Positions 24,254 through 36,829 of a stretch of 64,000 nt of DNA are shown one piece after another (within the stretch, counting starts at the first letter, position 1; the number at the start of each line of letters is the position of its first letter). The DNA is from Antedon mediterranea. Lineage: Eukaryota > Echinodermata > Crinoidea > Comatulida > Antedonidae. Where the stretch lies: positions 16,524,101 through 16,588,100 of the forward strand of contig NC_092677.1 in NCBI RefSeq assembly GCF_964355755.1, given 5' to 3'. The notes below the pieces were generated by a model that made no database searches, had not been told where the DNA came from, and was given only the letters and a program-made list of their open reading frames with translations. Position numbers and translations under genes: made by a program.

Positions 24254-27200
24254 CTATCGCTTCCCTTGGCGTGCTGCTTTAAATTTGGAAACCCTCTTCT
24301 GAGGTTGATCAGTCGAGTCTTGTGCCGTCATATTTTTAGTTTCTGGTTTTCGTTCAACTACAGATCCGGTAAAAACCTATATAGATGGGAATATATTTAC
24401 TGTATTACAATTGAAATACCTTAAAGATGTATTGTCCCCCAAAATCATGAAAAATAAAGATTTTTAAAATCGGACTTTGAATAGGTCATTTTGCAGTTTT
24501 AATGAAGTTGTTCACTTCCATAAGAAAAAAAACGGGGGAAAAAATTATTTCACCTATAAAAATACAAAATAAACAGTTAAATTACCCAAAAACTCGTTGT
24601 CTTCCAGACAATTTGACCATTTTTTGCTTGAAATTACATTTTTCTCAGGTAAATAAATTTTTTTCAGACCCAATTTTTTGTGAGAGTGAATAACTATTAT
24701 GTGACATTAAAATAACATATTCAACAAAAAAATTAAATCTTGAATAGAACCACAATGTAAACATTTTTGACAATAACACTACCGATTATAAAAGAAACAA
24801 TAAAAAGAGAGCACAATAAAAAGAGAGCGTTATTAAAAGCAATTTACCGAAGTTGGAGCTGGCTTTGGTTGTCTTGGAGGAGACTCTTTTACATCCTCTT
24901 TAGTCTCCAGTTTTCCATAACTGCTCTGTTTCTTTAAGATTGACTTCACTGCACCAGAAGACTTTCCTTTATCTGGAGAGGACTGGACAAGCTTGTAAAT
25001 ATCTCGTGGTGACTGTATCATTTCCGATTCAGATGTTTCTGGAATCTGAAATTTTAATTTTCTGTCTTAATTATCACACATTTAGGGTTTACATATTATT
25101 TTTTTCTCTTTTTCTGAAAATGCTTTTTTCCGGGATGTTTTAGTGTTTCTTGAATTTATTATTTTACACCGTATCATACTATATGACACAAACTAGACAG
25201 AAATCGTGCGGATCAAAGTGACGAGTTCATATCTAGTAACATTTTTAATGTTTGCATGTTTATGTCTTGTCATATTGTATTTTTGTGAGGGTCTATAATG
25301 ATCAGCTTCGGCTGATGGACCACCCTCATAAAAAAAAACGTACCTCTGTTTTAGATGAACTGCTGTGTTGAAATGTAATCTTGTTTACTGAATTGTCAGA
25401 CTTATCTTTCCACTGAACAGATTTATTTTTGGTTCCATAAGCAGGATTGTCACTCTCCTCATCTTCATCATCTGAATCAGAATCATCGTCATCCATCTCA
25501 TTTTCATCAAAATCAGACATCCTAAAACAGGTAAAACATTTATATTGTGTATTGTCAATGCAGTCTACAGGGATTGTGTGGAACAAAACACCAATACAAC
25601 TCCTACTCATCACATATTATAGGATGTACTTGGTCTGAACTAGACTTGCCACTGTCTGTCTGTCTGTCTGTAGATATTGTCTTTTTTATGTTAGTACACC
25701 AGTCTGTGTTTCTGATGAAAAGCCATGTGTGCCAAAATATTTATCCTTTTCCCAGACGAAATACAGTGTAGAATCTATAAACCAAGTTTGAAATTACAGG
25801 TATGGTTATAATTATTTTATAACTCCCTGGTTTTACAATAGTCAGGTATCCTTCAATTTGTAATAAAATGATATTGACTAACATTGCCAGTTCATCAAAT
25901 TCCTCTTCTTGTTTCTCTAAGGCATCAAGTCTGGCCAACAAGGCTGCTTCCATCTCCTCCATTCTCTTCTGTTTTCTTGTTTTCTCTTCTTCATCTGAAT
26001 TTTGTTCCTTGCCTTTATTTGGTTTTTCTGTAAGACAGATTTAATCAGTTGCATTTACATTGACTGTTTTTTAACACAGTAAAAAACACACAATTTTAGG
26101 TGGATAAAAAAGAAGAATCAGTTCTCGATCATTGGATCATGTTCCTGATATTAAAGTCATTCTTCCAGGTCCATATTGAAAAAAACATCCTGAAAATGTA
26201 TTACTTAGGCTCTATTTCTAAAGCCCTATCTCTGTCTGTCTGTGTTTATTCAAAGACTAGGTGTTGCATGGTCTTCAAACTTGGTGTGTAGGTGCAGCTC
26301 GGTATAAGAAAGAATGAGCTTGTGTTCGTCAGGTCGTCAAGGTGAAAGGTCAACTTTTAAATTTACAATCCAATCATTTTGCAGAAATTTAATGATTCTT
26401 ACATTTTTTGATACCCTTCGGTTAACGTTTTTCATTGACGCTATTTTCCAGAAATAAGGTTCTCGACGCACGTAACTAAAGTTTTTCGTATTTTGATTGC
26501 GCATGCGAAGATTGATTTGTTTACAAAATGGGTGGAGCTTCCAAGTTGCATGTTGGGAAATAGTGCTAAAGTTAAGGTTTACATGCTCCTGTGAAAACTC
26601 CCAAATGTGTTTGATTTATTTACTCACCATCAGTTTTACTTGTTTCTGCTGGTGATTGTTGTTTTTCAGATTTTCTTCTTTCAGCTGTTAAATTAGGTTT
26701 TGTAGCAATTTGCTTTTTTTTTCTTTCCTCTGAAACATAAAATAATAATATTTACAAATATACATAACACAGTAAGTAAGTAAGTATAGTAAGTACAGTA
26801 TCTTCCTTTTGTTTACTACAGTATAGTTTTAAATTTGCCAAAGTTCCCATCGAGCATCATGATCATTCCATATGGTTTACATTCATGGGTTTGTGAAGTT
26901 TAGAGATAACATGTTATAAGATGACAAATCCTAAGAACCTCTCCATTTGGCTTCTTTCTCTTCATCATACTCTTCCCTGATGTCCACAAGACCACTCATA
27001 TTAGATGACTCGGCCTTAAAATCAGCTGTGAAGCCTAGTCTGGCTTCCAGTAACTCTTTCTGTTTCTGAAGGTCTTTTATCACCTTTTGAACATCTAGAA
27101 AAGAAAAGTAATATGTACAGTATGTATTTTTGTAATGTATTATTTTATCTCACTCAGAATCTTCTTTATGTTTGGATGATCTTAAGTCATGTGACCAAGG

Positions 27201-29862
27201 AAACACTTTGAAACAGTACTTGCAGAAGGCTTTAGTGAGTTCTAGCATTTAAGACTCTGGTCATAGAGCATTTTTCTGTAATTTAAAGTTTAACATAGAT
27301 ATTGTTTATCAGTAATTTAAAGTTTAACAAAAATATTGTGTATCAGTAATTTAAAGTTTAACAAAGATATTGTTTATCAGTACTTTAAAGGTTAACATAG
27401 ATATTATTATTATTATTTATCAGTAATTTAAAGTTTAACAAAGATATTGTTTATCAGTAATTTAAAGGTTAACATAGATATTATTATTATTATTTATCAG
27501 TAATTTAAAGTTTAACAAAGATATTGTTTATCAGTAATTTAAAGTTTAACAAAGATATTATTTATCAGTAATTTAAAGTTTAACATAGATATTGTTTATC
27601 AGTAATTTAAAGTTTAACAAAGATATTATTTATCAGTAATTTAAAGTTTAACAAAGATATTGTTTATCAGTAATTTAAAGTTTAACAAAGATATTATTTA
27701 TCAGTAATTTAAAGTTTAACAAAGATATTGTTTATCAGTAATTTAAAGTTTAACAAAGATATTATTTATCAGTAATTTAAAGTTTAACATAGATATTGTT
27801 TATCAGTAATTTAAAGTTTAATATACTGTAGATATTATTTATCAGTAATTTAAAGTTTAACGTAGATATTGTTTATCTGTAATCTAAAGTTTAACAGTTC
27901 ACACTAAGGCTATGGCCACTAGCCATACTAATTGTAAGCTATCAACTGCCTTTTCACACGCAAATTCACTAGACAACCAAATTCACTGATGTTCAGGTAA
28001 TTTTAGTGCAAGATCCTAATAAATTGTAGTTTCCAAAAAAGCTTGTATCCTCAGGCAAGGCAATTTATTTATGTTTGCCTCTCTCCACCCGAGTGTACAA
28101 TGGTACTGTACCTAGAAAGGTCATGACACTGATTACTAGCTGCATTATGGGAGTATGTTTTCATTAGTATTTGATCCAAAAATGACCAGAGTAATAACAC
28201 ATACAGAGCTTAGAGGTTCCACAAAATTAGGCATTTTATAAATCGAAAATATTATTATTATTATAGAGCATCAGCAATATTTATGCTTTACGATCATCAT
28301 CCTAATATACCACCTACGTTCAATCCTTCTCTGTGCTATTCCACAGGCCTGTGTTGCTGACCGCTCCACAAACCAGTTATCCCCAAGCAGAACTGTTATC
28401 TCATTTGTGTGTATCAATTGCCCAGGCATGAATGCCATAGGCCCAAATGGCACCTGTATACAAAAAACACAATACATATTTTCATATTATGAATATACAG
28501 CAGTAGTTCTTATCAGGAGGCAAGTGAGTTAATACTCATTTTGACTGGTTCCTCTCTTGGATGTGTTGATGTGTTTGTCAAATGATTGTTTGAAATTATT
28601 TATAATAGTGGTATTGTCTATAACATGTTGTGGTAGCGCGTTTAATTTGTCTATGATTCTTGTGTCAAAAAAGTGTCTCTTGTTCCGTGTTGTAATTGTG
28701 GCTATTTATGAATAATAGGCCTCATAATATAGATTTATAGAGCGTAGTGCACATACCACTCAAGAGTGCCCAAGGATGAACTTTATGAAAAAATATAATC
28801 TGTTCTGGGTCAGCTATAGTTATATAGATATTGATGAGAGCTGAAGATTATCGATAACTAAGTAACTTAAAGAAATTAGTTTGAGGAAGTTGAAAGCGTG
28901 TCAATGAAATGTCACAAGGTATTTATACCATTTGTGTCTGTATTTTTTTTTGGTTCAACAAAAAAGTAATAATTTTTCAGTTTATTAAATAAATTATATT
29001 ATATATACATATACTTATGCAATTGTCAATTGAATGACGCACTATACAACCCACAAGAGAGGTTTGTCTGATGTGTGTCATACCTTATGTATACCATGAC
29101 ACATAATTAGTGATGGACTTTTACAGAACAATGACGCACCATTGACAGTCATTTTTTGGTGACGGTCCCTGCATAATCATTTATTTGTAAATGATGGGCC
29201 TCTCCCAGCAGGGGTCATATAGGGTCATATAGTGTGCCATACAATAACAACAAAAAGTGCATTATACCATAACTTGATGGGTCACTTTGTCTGGCAATGT
29301 TTTTAGACGTTCTTCTAAAGTTTCATAATCACTTTTGAATGATTCCCTGTAAAAAGTAGTAGAGAAGTAGGTTTTATGCATGATGAGGTAATTGTATTAA
29401 TTAAGATAGCATGACACTCAACTCTAACGAATCGCCCTCCCCTCCCCAAGTAGGCTAGAGGGCCTAGACTACTATTACTACTTGGCATACCTAGCTAGGC
29501 CCTACTAGGTAGGCCAAGTAGTAATAGTAGTCAGGCCTACTAGGCTGGAGGCCCTACGGCTAGTAGTAGTACTATGATGCCTAGTAGGCTAGATAGAGAG
29601 GGCCAGGCCGGGGGCCACCAGCCAGGCTAGCTAGCTAGTCTAGGCCTAGTATAGGGCCAGGCCTAGCCCCCAGCCTACTTACTAGCCTAGCTGCTAGAAA
29701 ATGGGCTATTGCTTGAATTTAATGGCTTTTTAATGGCTAGACTTAAGGCAAAAATAATCTAAACTGTATATAAAATACTCACCATTGTTGTAACTTGGAA
29801 AGTGTTTCTTGAAATGCCTTTATTTGCTCTTCTTCGAGCCTTGTTATCTTCGATGAATTCAT
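24254..29862 (-). CDS. URI1: Unconventional prefoldin RPB5 interactor (9 coding exons, 398 aa)
   Basis: URI1 is an alpha-type prefoldin-like subunit that, in other animals, joins R2TP/prefoldin-like complexes, binds RPB5 and acts in RNA polymerase assembly and growth signalling. Exons in coding order: 29783-29862, 29268-29346, 28318-28453, 26939-27094, 26628-26729, 25883-26027, 25344-25521, 24848-25045, 24254-24376, in frame to 1,197 nt. The prefoldin core has VPFGPMAFMPG and TNEITVLLGDNWF (residues about 54-83) flanked by coiled-coil helices. An acidic Asp/Ser/Glu run lies mid-protein. KSVQW resembles an RVxF phosphatase-1 docking site. DIYKLV...KSILKK and C-terminal RVSKFKAAR match the conserved family tail. 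Human URI1 is longer (about 535 aa). The donors of exons 4 and 6 (GTTCTT, GTTAGT) are weak but phase-consistent. Confidence 0.95.
25190..25335. repeat. Short repeat with hairpin (URI1 intron 7)
   Basis: A hairpin GATCAGCTTCGGCTGATGGACC sits between TGAGGGTCTATAA and CACCCTCATAAAA, followed by an A run. This is typical of a retroelement 3' end on the plus strand, but no family can be named. Confidence 0.3.
27255..27895. repeat. 34-bp AT-rich tandem repeat (URI1 intron 3)
   Basis: About 18 copies of a 34-bp unit, AGTAATTTAAAGTTTAACA followed by (A/T)AGATATTGTTTATC. Two copies carry an extra (ATT)n. The units are nearly identical, so the array is young. Confidence 0.93.
28034..28262 (+). mobile_element. 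5'-truncated SINE, same family as 19843-20130 (URI1 intron 3)
   Basis: It shares TTTGCCTCTCTCCACCC, TTTGATCCAAAAATGACC, GAGCTTAGAGGTT and the (ATT)n tail with the full copy, but lacks the A and B boxes. Confidence 0.8.
28529..28706 (-). mobile_element. LINE relic, reverse-transcriptase C-terminus (URI1 intron 2)
   Basis: The minus strand has an open stretch ending at TAA 28531-28529. It reads RNKRHFF, LNALPQHVID and NNFKQSFDKH, the pattern of the extreme C-terminus of non-LTR retrotransposon polymerases (LP..V....T...FK...D.H). Nothing upstream of it is retained. Confidence 0.6.
29036..29242. mobile_element. Possible degenerate MITE (URI1 intron 2)
   Basis: Imperfect inverted ends GCACTATACAACCC and GGGTCATATAGTGTGC flank about 200 bp. 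The match is too loose for a firm call. Confidence 0.3.
29440..29700. repeat. AGGCCT/CCTAGG tract in URI1 intron 1
   Basis: Dense TAGGCCTA, CTAGTAGG, GCTAGCTAG words. One stretch (about 29470-29535) is nearly its own reverse complement (CTACTATTACTACTTGG and its complement). Confidence 0.75.
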
Positions 29863-30016
29863 CACACACTGGTTTCTATTCTTACAAAAATAACACACCG
29901 TGACCTATTGAAAAATAACGCTGCGTCCTATTGGTTTAAAGTTATTTGTTGTTAAAAAGTGACCAATGACAGATCAGATTATAGAAGTTCCGGAATCAGG
30001 ATAACCATTCAACAAA
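29863..30016. promoter_or_regulatory. Bidirectional promoter of URI1 and MRPL3
   Basis: Only 154 bp separate the two start codons. The gap holds CCAAT boxes in both orientations (ATTGG 29930-29934 and CCAAT 29963-29967) and no TATA box. AAAATGGCTGCC at the MRPL3 start resembles a YY1 site, common at mitochondrial ribosomal protein genes. Confidence 0.7.
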
Positions 30017-33000
30017 ATGGCTGCCTCCGTGTCCGTCATGCCGTTTTTACGGAGGAGCTGCACATTTCTTAAATGTTTTCCAACTTACGCCGTACGAATA
30101 CAATGTGCATCTAGAAAACCATGGGAACCTCCGAAACATCCGTATGTTCAAATATTAGTACATTTATTGTTTAATTTAATAAGCATAGGCCTATAGAAGG
30201 TACATTTTATAAGACGTCGAGCTAGCTAGGCCTAGGCTAGGCCTAAGTAAGTTATTGTTTTTTGTACAAATAAGAAAGGTTGCCTGCCCGAGTGCCGCAG
30301 CTGACATGGAATGGCTACGAGGTCGTTTCGGCCAAAGACATTTCGACCAGTCAGTAGTCGTTTCGTCTTGTTTTGGCCCTGACAGCTAACAAACTAGGCC
30401 TATAAACAATTTATTATTAATTTATTTAAAAAGTAAAATTTAATGTAGGGGGCCTATTTAATATTAATTAACTAGCCTAGGTTAGGCCTCTAGAGCTAGC
30501 TAGGCCTATATTTCTTGAATTGAGAACTAGGCTAGGCCTAGGTAGTAGTCTATCCTATAATTTGATTTTTTTTAAAATTGTTTTTGATCAATATTAGGAT
30601 TGATTACTTGGCAACCAGACCACTTGATACAACTATTTATGAAAATGACATTACAAAAGAAAACGAAGAATTATTAAAAGAGTGGAACATAAAAAAGCAC
30701 CAGTATGACACAAGTCCACTGAAGGAAGCACCGTGGGAAAAAGGCAAATGGGTACCGAAATCAAAGAGAACAGGTTTAGTTGGAATGAAACTTGGAATGA
30801 TGAGACTATGGAATAAAGAGGGCGAACCATTAGCAACGACCGTAGTTCAGGTATTGCATTACTTAAAGATGTATTGATTGTCCTTTTGACTAATTCTAAA
30901 AAATTTAAAAAAAAAACCAGGCGAAATGTAATCAAATTAATTTACCTATTAATTATGTACACTTTTTGTTTTTGGCTCAAATTTTTTACTTAAAGTGAAT
31001 AACGTTAATATTACTTTTTTTGATATGGCCAATTTAAATTTAGAATATTTTCACCTTTTTTGTGTTTCAAGGGACAATACATCTTTAATACTAGAAATCA
31101 GGAAAGGCAACTTAACTTCAAAACTTTCAGTAATATAAAGCTCTAACCCATTCTGTACATTTATAATTTTCTTGCAGAATATCATTCATTGGCATGATAC
31201 CATAGGCCTACCTTTGATTTACATCTATGCTTATATAGCGCCCTCTATAATTACCGAGAAGGCAGTAGTGATTATATTTGTCGCATTATGCAGAAAAAAT
31301 GTCTTGACCAGTGGCGTAACAGTTGAGCACGTACTGGCTTATGGGGGCCCCCTGAGTAGTGCCCAGAGGAAAAAACAGCCATTAAAATAGGCCTATGTTG
31401 AAAAAGGCTAAAAATGGCCGAAGCCTGTTACGCTACTTCTCTTGACCCGTACTGTAACAGTGCCAATTTAATCAAAAATAGTGTTTTTATTTTATATTTT
31501 TATAAACAATAATAAACAAAAATGTATTCTTGTTTGTTATAGTAACATTTTTATTTGATTTTGTGTGCATTTGTTTTCCAGGTTTTAGAAAACACAGTAC
31601 TGAAGTATGAAAGCCCTGAGGAGTATAAATATAGTTCAAAGCGTGGAAACTACGCTGCATTAACAGTTGGGTCCAAAAACATACCACCGGATTCTGTAAG
31701 TAGAAAGATCTATACAAAGATTGTTGTCATTTATAATTAGACAGTTTTATTATTGTGTAAGTAGTATTCAATAGAATCTATCCTTAATAATTTATTTAAT
31801 AAATATTCAATGTAATATTCTTGTACTGTGCCTTCATCAGTGCTTATTAAACTCAATGATATCTTTGTGCTGGGTGGCTTCAAAGTCTACTCAGCCTAAG
31901 CTTGTTTTTAAGGCCTTCTATTAGAGTCTAAATTCAACACAGCACATACCACTGGATATCGTATCCATTATTTGTTTGTAAGTACCCTTGACAGTGGACA
32001 CCCCACGCTCTACATGTCTCTCGCCACATCATTCTAACCCTTGCTTTATCTGTTTTATTTCAGCGTGACAGAAGCTATATCGAACTGTTTAAAGGAACAG
32101 GTGTCCCTGTTAAAGATTTTTTGGCAACATTTACGATATCTGAAAATGCCAAGCTTCAACCAGGTAACTTTATTTTTATTCTGTATGAGAATTACCAATG
32201 ATGGAAAATTAGGTTTCTTATTGACTGTTTGTTGTCATATGACTCTAAATCAAATTTCCACTGGTTCATTGACCGACCAGTTAGAACACAGTCTATAGTA
32301 ATGCTGTGTGGCTTATTGTTTGTAGGACCAGTTGGAACACAGTCTATAGTAATGCTGTGTGGCTTATTGTTTGTAGGACCAGTTAGAACACAGTCTATAG
32401 TAATGCTGTGTGGCTTATTGTTTGTAGGACCAGTTAGAACACAGTCTATAGTAATGCTGTGTGGCTTATGGTTTGTAGGACCAGTTAGAACACAGTCTAT
32501 AGTAATGCTGTGTGGCTTATGGTTTGTAGGACCAGTTAGAACACAGTCTATAGTAATGCTGTGTGGCTTATGGTTTGTAGGACCAGTTAGAACACAGTCT
32601 ATAGTAATGCTGTGTGGCTTATGGTTTGTAGGACCAGTTAGAACACAGTCTATAGTAATGCTGTGTGGCTTATGGTTTGTAGGACCAGTTAGAACACAGT
32701 CTATAGTAATGCTGTGTGGCTTATTGTTTGTAGGACCAGTTAGAACACAGTCTATAGTAATGCTGTGTGGCTTATGGTTTGTAGGACCAGTTAGAACACA
32801 GTCTATAGTAATGCTGTGTGGCTTATGGTTTGTAGGACCAGTTAGAACACAGTCTATAGTAATGCTGTGTGGCTTATGGTTTGTAGGACCAGTTAGAACA
32901 CAGTCTATAGTAATGCTGTGTGGCTTATGGTTTGTAGGACCAGTTAGAACACAGTCTATAGTAATGCTGTGTGGCTTATGGTTTGTAGGACCAGTTAGAA

Positions 33001-35051
33001 CACAGTCTATAGTAATGCTGTGTGGCTTATGGTTTGTAGGACCAGTTAGAACACAGTCTATAGTAATGCTGTGTGGCTTATGGTTTGTAGGACCAGTTAG
33101 AACACAGTCTATAGTAATGCTGTGTGGCTTATGGTTTGTAGGACCAGTTAGAACACAGTCTATAGTAATGCTGTGTGGCTTATGGTTTGTAGGACCAGTT
33201 AGAACACAGTCTATAGTAATGCTGTGTGGCTTATGGTTTGTAGGACCAGTTAGAACACAGTCTATAGTAATGCTGTGTGGCTTATTGTTTGTAGGACCAG
33301 TTAGAACACAGTCTATAGTAATGCTGTGTGGCTTATGGTTTGTAGGACCAGTTAGAACACAGTCTATAGTAATGCTGTGTGGCTTATTGTTTGTAGGACC
33401 AGTTAGAACACAGTCTATAGTAATGCTGTGTGGCTTATGGTTTGTAGGACCAGTTAGAACACAGTCTATAGTAATGCTGTGTGGCTTATGGTTTGTAGGA
33501 CCAGTTAGAACACAGTCTATAGTAATGCTGTGTGGCTTATGGTTTGTAGGACACAAACATTTTCATTTGCAATTCATAAAGCTCTGTCTACACTATCACA
33601 CTTTATGTGACAAAAAAATGTATATCACTTGGGCATATCACTACCATTATTTGGGCACGTCATACTTTTTTTGTCATCAAACTAGTTTGATAGTGTAGAC
33701 AGAGCTTAACAATGATTGATTTATTTTCAGGTACACCTTTGTTTGCATCACATTTTAGACCAGGAATGAAAATTGATGTTTGTGGGAAAACGTAAGTTCT
33801 ACTATAAACCTCTAAAATATACTAGGAGCCATGTCATTTTATTTCCTTTTTAACTTGTTTTTGCAACTATTTTAATTTTTCTTCCTGTTACTTCATCATG
33901 TGGTAAATAAACAAAAATGATTAACATTTAATATTTTGTAGTAAAGCTAAGGGTTTTCAAGGTGTGATGAAACGATGGGGTTTCAAAGGGCAGCCAGCCT
34001 CTCATGGAGCTACTAAGACACATAGAAGAATCGGTGGTTTAGGAGGTGGAGGGGTAGGTACAATTCTTCCATAAGGACTTAAATTTTCAATGCCATACAA
34101 TGCACAGAATTTAACAAAATTTAAAACTGTGCAGTACAATATAATTCTTTGCATTTATAAATAATACAGTACAATATATATAATATATTATATTACATTT
34201 TTTTATGATGTTCTAGTCGCCCAGTCGAGTCTGGCCTGGAAAGAAGATGCCGGGGATGATGGGAGATAGATGGAGGTGGAAGTATAATTTACAGGTAAGC
34301 ATTGTCTTTATATTTTCCTTTCTTCTAATTTTGAACTTTACTTCCACTACCATCATCTTCATCACTATGTCCACATTTAGAGTTGGAGTCCACTACATAA
34401 CTATTTTTATTTATTTACAATCTTTAAAAAGGATAACCCATGCAGATTCTTCATTAAAAAGTATGGTTCAAACAAAATACTTGAAAACACAATATTGGAA
34501 TTTTCTTTTTCACTGGTGATTTGGATATCAGGAAACAATACTCTATGAAGAACTGTACAATGAAGTATCATGTATTGTTAAATTGCCTTTGATATAAGAT
34601 GGTGCAAATAAATTGATGAAATGATTTTTGTAAAAAAATTCCTCAATTCAGCTTTTGTGTCTGCTACGGATTTGTATTTACCTTTGAATTGTTTTGATGC
34701 TTTTTATTCAGTTGTCATAAAGATACCGAGATATATATAATAGATATTGTTCTCACAATGAATATTTTATTACATTGATAGTCTTTTATAGCTTACATAA
34801 TGATTATTTTTTTCCTTTACCAGATTCTTCGCATTAATACCAAACACAACCTTTTATACATTGCTGGCACTTTCCCTGGATTCAAGTACGATTTTTGCAA
34901 GATTAAAGATTCACAAATTACTCCTCTCACGACTGCACCCCCCTTCCCAACATTCTCTCCAGATTTGGACGAGTCACTGGATGAAGATCTCTACGCTGAT
35001 CAAATTTTTAAATTTTCCGATGAGAGTATAAAATATGAAGAGGAAGAATGA
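30017..35051 (+). CDS. MRPL3: Mitochondrial large ribosomal subunit protein uL3m (8 coding exons, 356 aa)
   Basis: Structural protein of the mitochondrial large ribosomal subunit. Exons: 30017-30141, 30598-30850, 31582-31695, 32064-32163, 33731-33791, 33942-34053, 34217-34294, 34824-35051, in frame to 1,071 nt. Human MRPL3 is 348 aa. Conserved blocks are [12 protein letters not shown] in exon 2, [20 protein letters not shown] (exon 6), the [10 protein letters not shown] loop (exon 7) and [10 protein letters not shown] (exon 8). The Arg/Ser-rich N-terminus with few acidic residues fits a mitochondrial targeting peptide. The C-terminal tail is acidic. A poly(A) signal AATAAA is at about 35387-35396. 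Intron 4 carries a 1.28-kb minisatellite and a MITE. Confidence 0.97.
30180..30550. repeat. AGGCCT/CCTAGG tract in MRPL3 intron 1
   Basis: Repeated TAGGCCTAGG and GCTAGCTAGGCC words at both ends of the intron. Sequence between is unremarkable. Confidence 0.7.
32274..33553. repeat. 51-bp minisatellite, 25 copies, in MRPL3 intron 4
   Basis: Twenty-five nearly identical 51-bp units (GGACCAGTTAGAACACAGTC..., ending TTGT/GGTTTGTA). Main variation is T/G in TTATTGTTT versus TTATGGTTT. As 51 is divisible by three and no frame has an internal stop, ORFs of 489 aa (plus) and 454 aa (minus) run right across it. They are not genes: they consist only of the repeat, and the MRPL3 exons on either side splice across them in frame. 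Confidence 0.97.
33577..33708. mobile_element. MITE family B, copy 1 (MRPL3 intron 4)
   Basis: About 132 bp with terminal inverted repeats TAAAGCTCTGTCTACACTAT / complement. Internally it has TATCACTACCAT and TTTGGGCA, shared with copies at 39743-39883 and 44466-44637. It starts 24 bp after the 51-bp array. Confidence 0.88.
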
Positions 35052-35699
35052 AATGACTGTAGTATTTTAATTTCTTAAAAATCAATTGATTACAAAGAAC
35101 ATCACCAAATTGTAAATGAAATATTGATTGCTAGAATAGCTTAGTATTTGTTTGAATCATCGCAATAATTTGCGATTATTCAGCACTTCTACTAAATGAT
35201 ATGACACTAGGCTATCACACTATTCAATGTTTTATTTTTGTGTTTTACAAGAATTTGTTGTCGCATGTACGATTTTTTTAAATATGCAAGTTTCCATCTA
35301 ATTAATAGGCAGGTTGCATACTCCAGTGAAACAAGCAGATTGTGTGTCACACTATGAGGTACTGTGTCAGTTCAGTATCTTTTGTAAATAAATAAACTGA
35401 ATAACTAACAATCTGTACTGTTTTATAAAATACAGTAATTCAATTTAGAAACATTTTTGTACTGCTGCGATTTCTTGTTTGCAAATGCAATAAATAAATT
35501 GTTTTCCGCCCTCTATATTTTTGCTCATGCCAATATTAATTTGTTTGCCGCCCTCTGTAGTTGTACCAAGTCAAGTCACTCGAGCGAAACGCACATGTAA
35601 AAGGTTTGATTTTGATAGCTCGAGTTTATTTTATGTAAAAAATATTATTTATATTAACCATTTAGGATAAATTATCTGCTTTTCATGTGTCAATATTTG

Positions 35700-36000
35700 G
35701 TTTAGCCTGCCCTAGGCCTAGCCTAATCTAGTGTGTCGTGAACGGAAGGCCTACTAGGCCTACCGTAATAATATCGTTCAATTCTCCCGACCACCCGCCG
35801 CCAGCTCGACGAGGGCTGGTAGGCCGGACCTAGCTTACACCGGGGCCTATCCTACAAAAATGTAGGCCTAGCACAAAAGTAGACTAGCTAAATAGTCTAG
35901 CGGCCTAGGCCCCTAGCAGCCAAGGCCCAGCCATTCTTAATTATTAAGCCGACCTCTACTCTAGAGTCTATCTAGTATAGGCCTAGCTAGCTACTAGGCC
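35700..36000. repeat. AGGCCT/CCTAGG tract upstream of MRPL52
   Basis: Dense TAGGCCTA, GCCTAGC and CTAGCTAG words with a GC-rich island (CCACCCGCCGCCAGC) inside. Confidence 0.7.
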
Positions 36001-36067
36001 AATAAATTATTATGAAGTATAAAATGTATTTAAAATTAATACATTTTTACTTCATAATAATTTATTT
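36001..36067. repeat. AT-rich hairpin
   Basis: AATAAATTATTATGAAGTA, a short loop region with AATACAT, then the complement TACTTCATAATAATTTATT, giving a nearly perfect stem of about 30 bp. Confidence 0.75.
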
Positions 36068-36829
36068 ATAATAATTATTATTTAGTACTCGGTCAGTCTA
36101 ATTACTGAAAACAAAATAAAAAACAAATAAATTCACAATAAAATCTATTTTCATTTAGGCCTAGTAACATTACATACAAGAGTTAATGAGTTACAAAATA
36201 GCATTTTTATTCTTGATTAAACATAATACGAGTACTATTCAGTATATTGTTAACTCAAGTGACGAAAACGCGTAAGCAATGTGCCAATGTTATAGGTGCT
36301 AAAATCATGCTTTGCTTTTGAAAATCGAAATACTGAAAACGAAATGGGTTTATACTTATAGATTCTGTAAGTAAATGTTTGTACGATTTTGAATTGTGTG
36401 CACACTACCATTTCGTAGGGTCTTCCTTGGTTTTGCATGCGCGGTCTTCTCTGTGTATCTTAGCTTTAGAAAAACTCCCATCAGAGAGGGCGACAATAAA
36501 AAAAAATATTGATACAAATTTGTTTTCGGGTTTTTGTTTTGGTACCAGGCCTATAGTAATACTTATTAATAAGGTCTACTTTTGAGTTGTGTGGGCTATC
36601 TACCTAGAGCCTCACTCTAGGGCAGGCTTATCTGGCTATAAATACAGTAGTACTAAGGCCTAATGTAATGCATGACAGTGATTAATGTAAGAATAGCCAC
36701 TGCATAAATTATTTATATCTAGTTTTAAGGGTTGTTAACGTTTAGGGTCTTGATTGTTTGAGGAATTTTAACATACCGGTAATTTTGATTTATTTTCTAT
36801 TTTTAGATATTTGTTTGTATTGCATAGCA

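Larger units (their letters stand above)
35052..36829. other. Intergenic between MRPL3 and MRPL52
   Basis: MRPL3 3' UTR to about 35420, then spacer. It contains an AGGCCT tract (35700-36000) and an AT-rich hairpin (36001-36067). An acceptor-like TATTTTTAG ends at 36806, so the MRPL52 message may have an upstream untranslated exon here. No further gene is seen. Confidence 0.5.

Noticed and set aside
27255-27895. CRISPR-like regular repeat
   Set aside because: Direct contiguous 34-bp units without spacers, in an intron of an animal gene: a minisatellite.
32192-33698. Long ORFs of 489 aa (plus) and 454 aa (minus)
   Set aside because: Both are translations of a 51-bp minisatellite in MRPL3 intron 4. 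Neither has unique sequence of any length, and the MRPL3 exons splice across them in frame.
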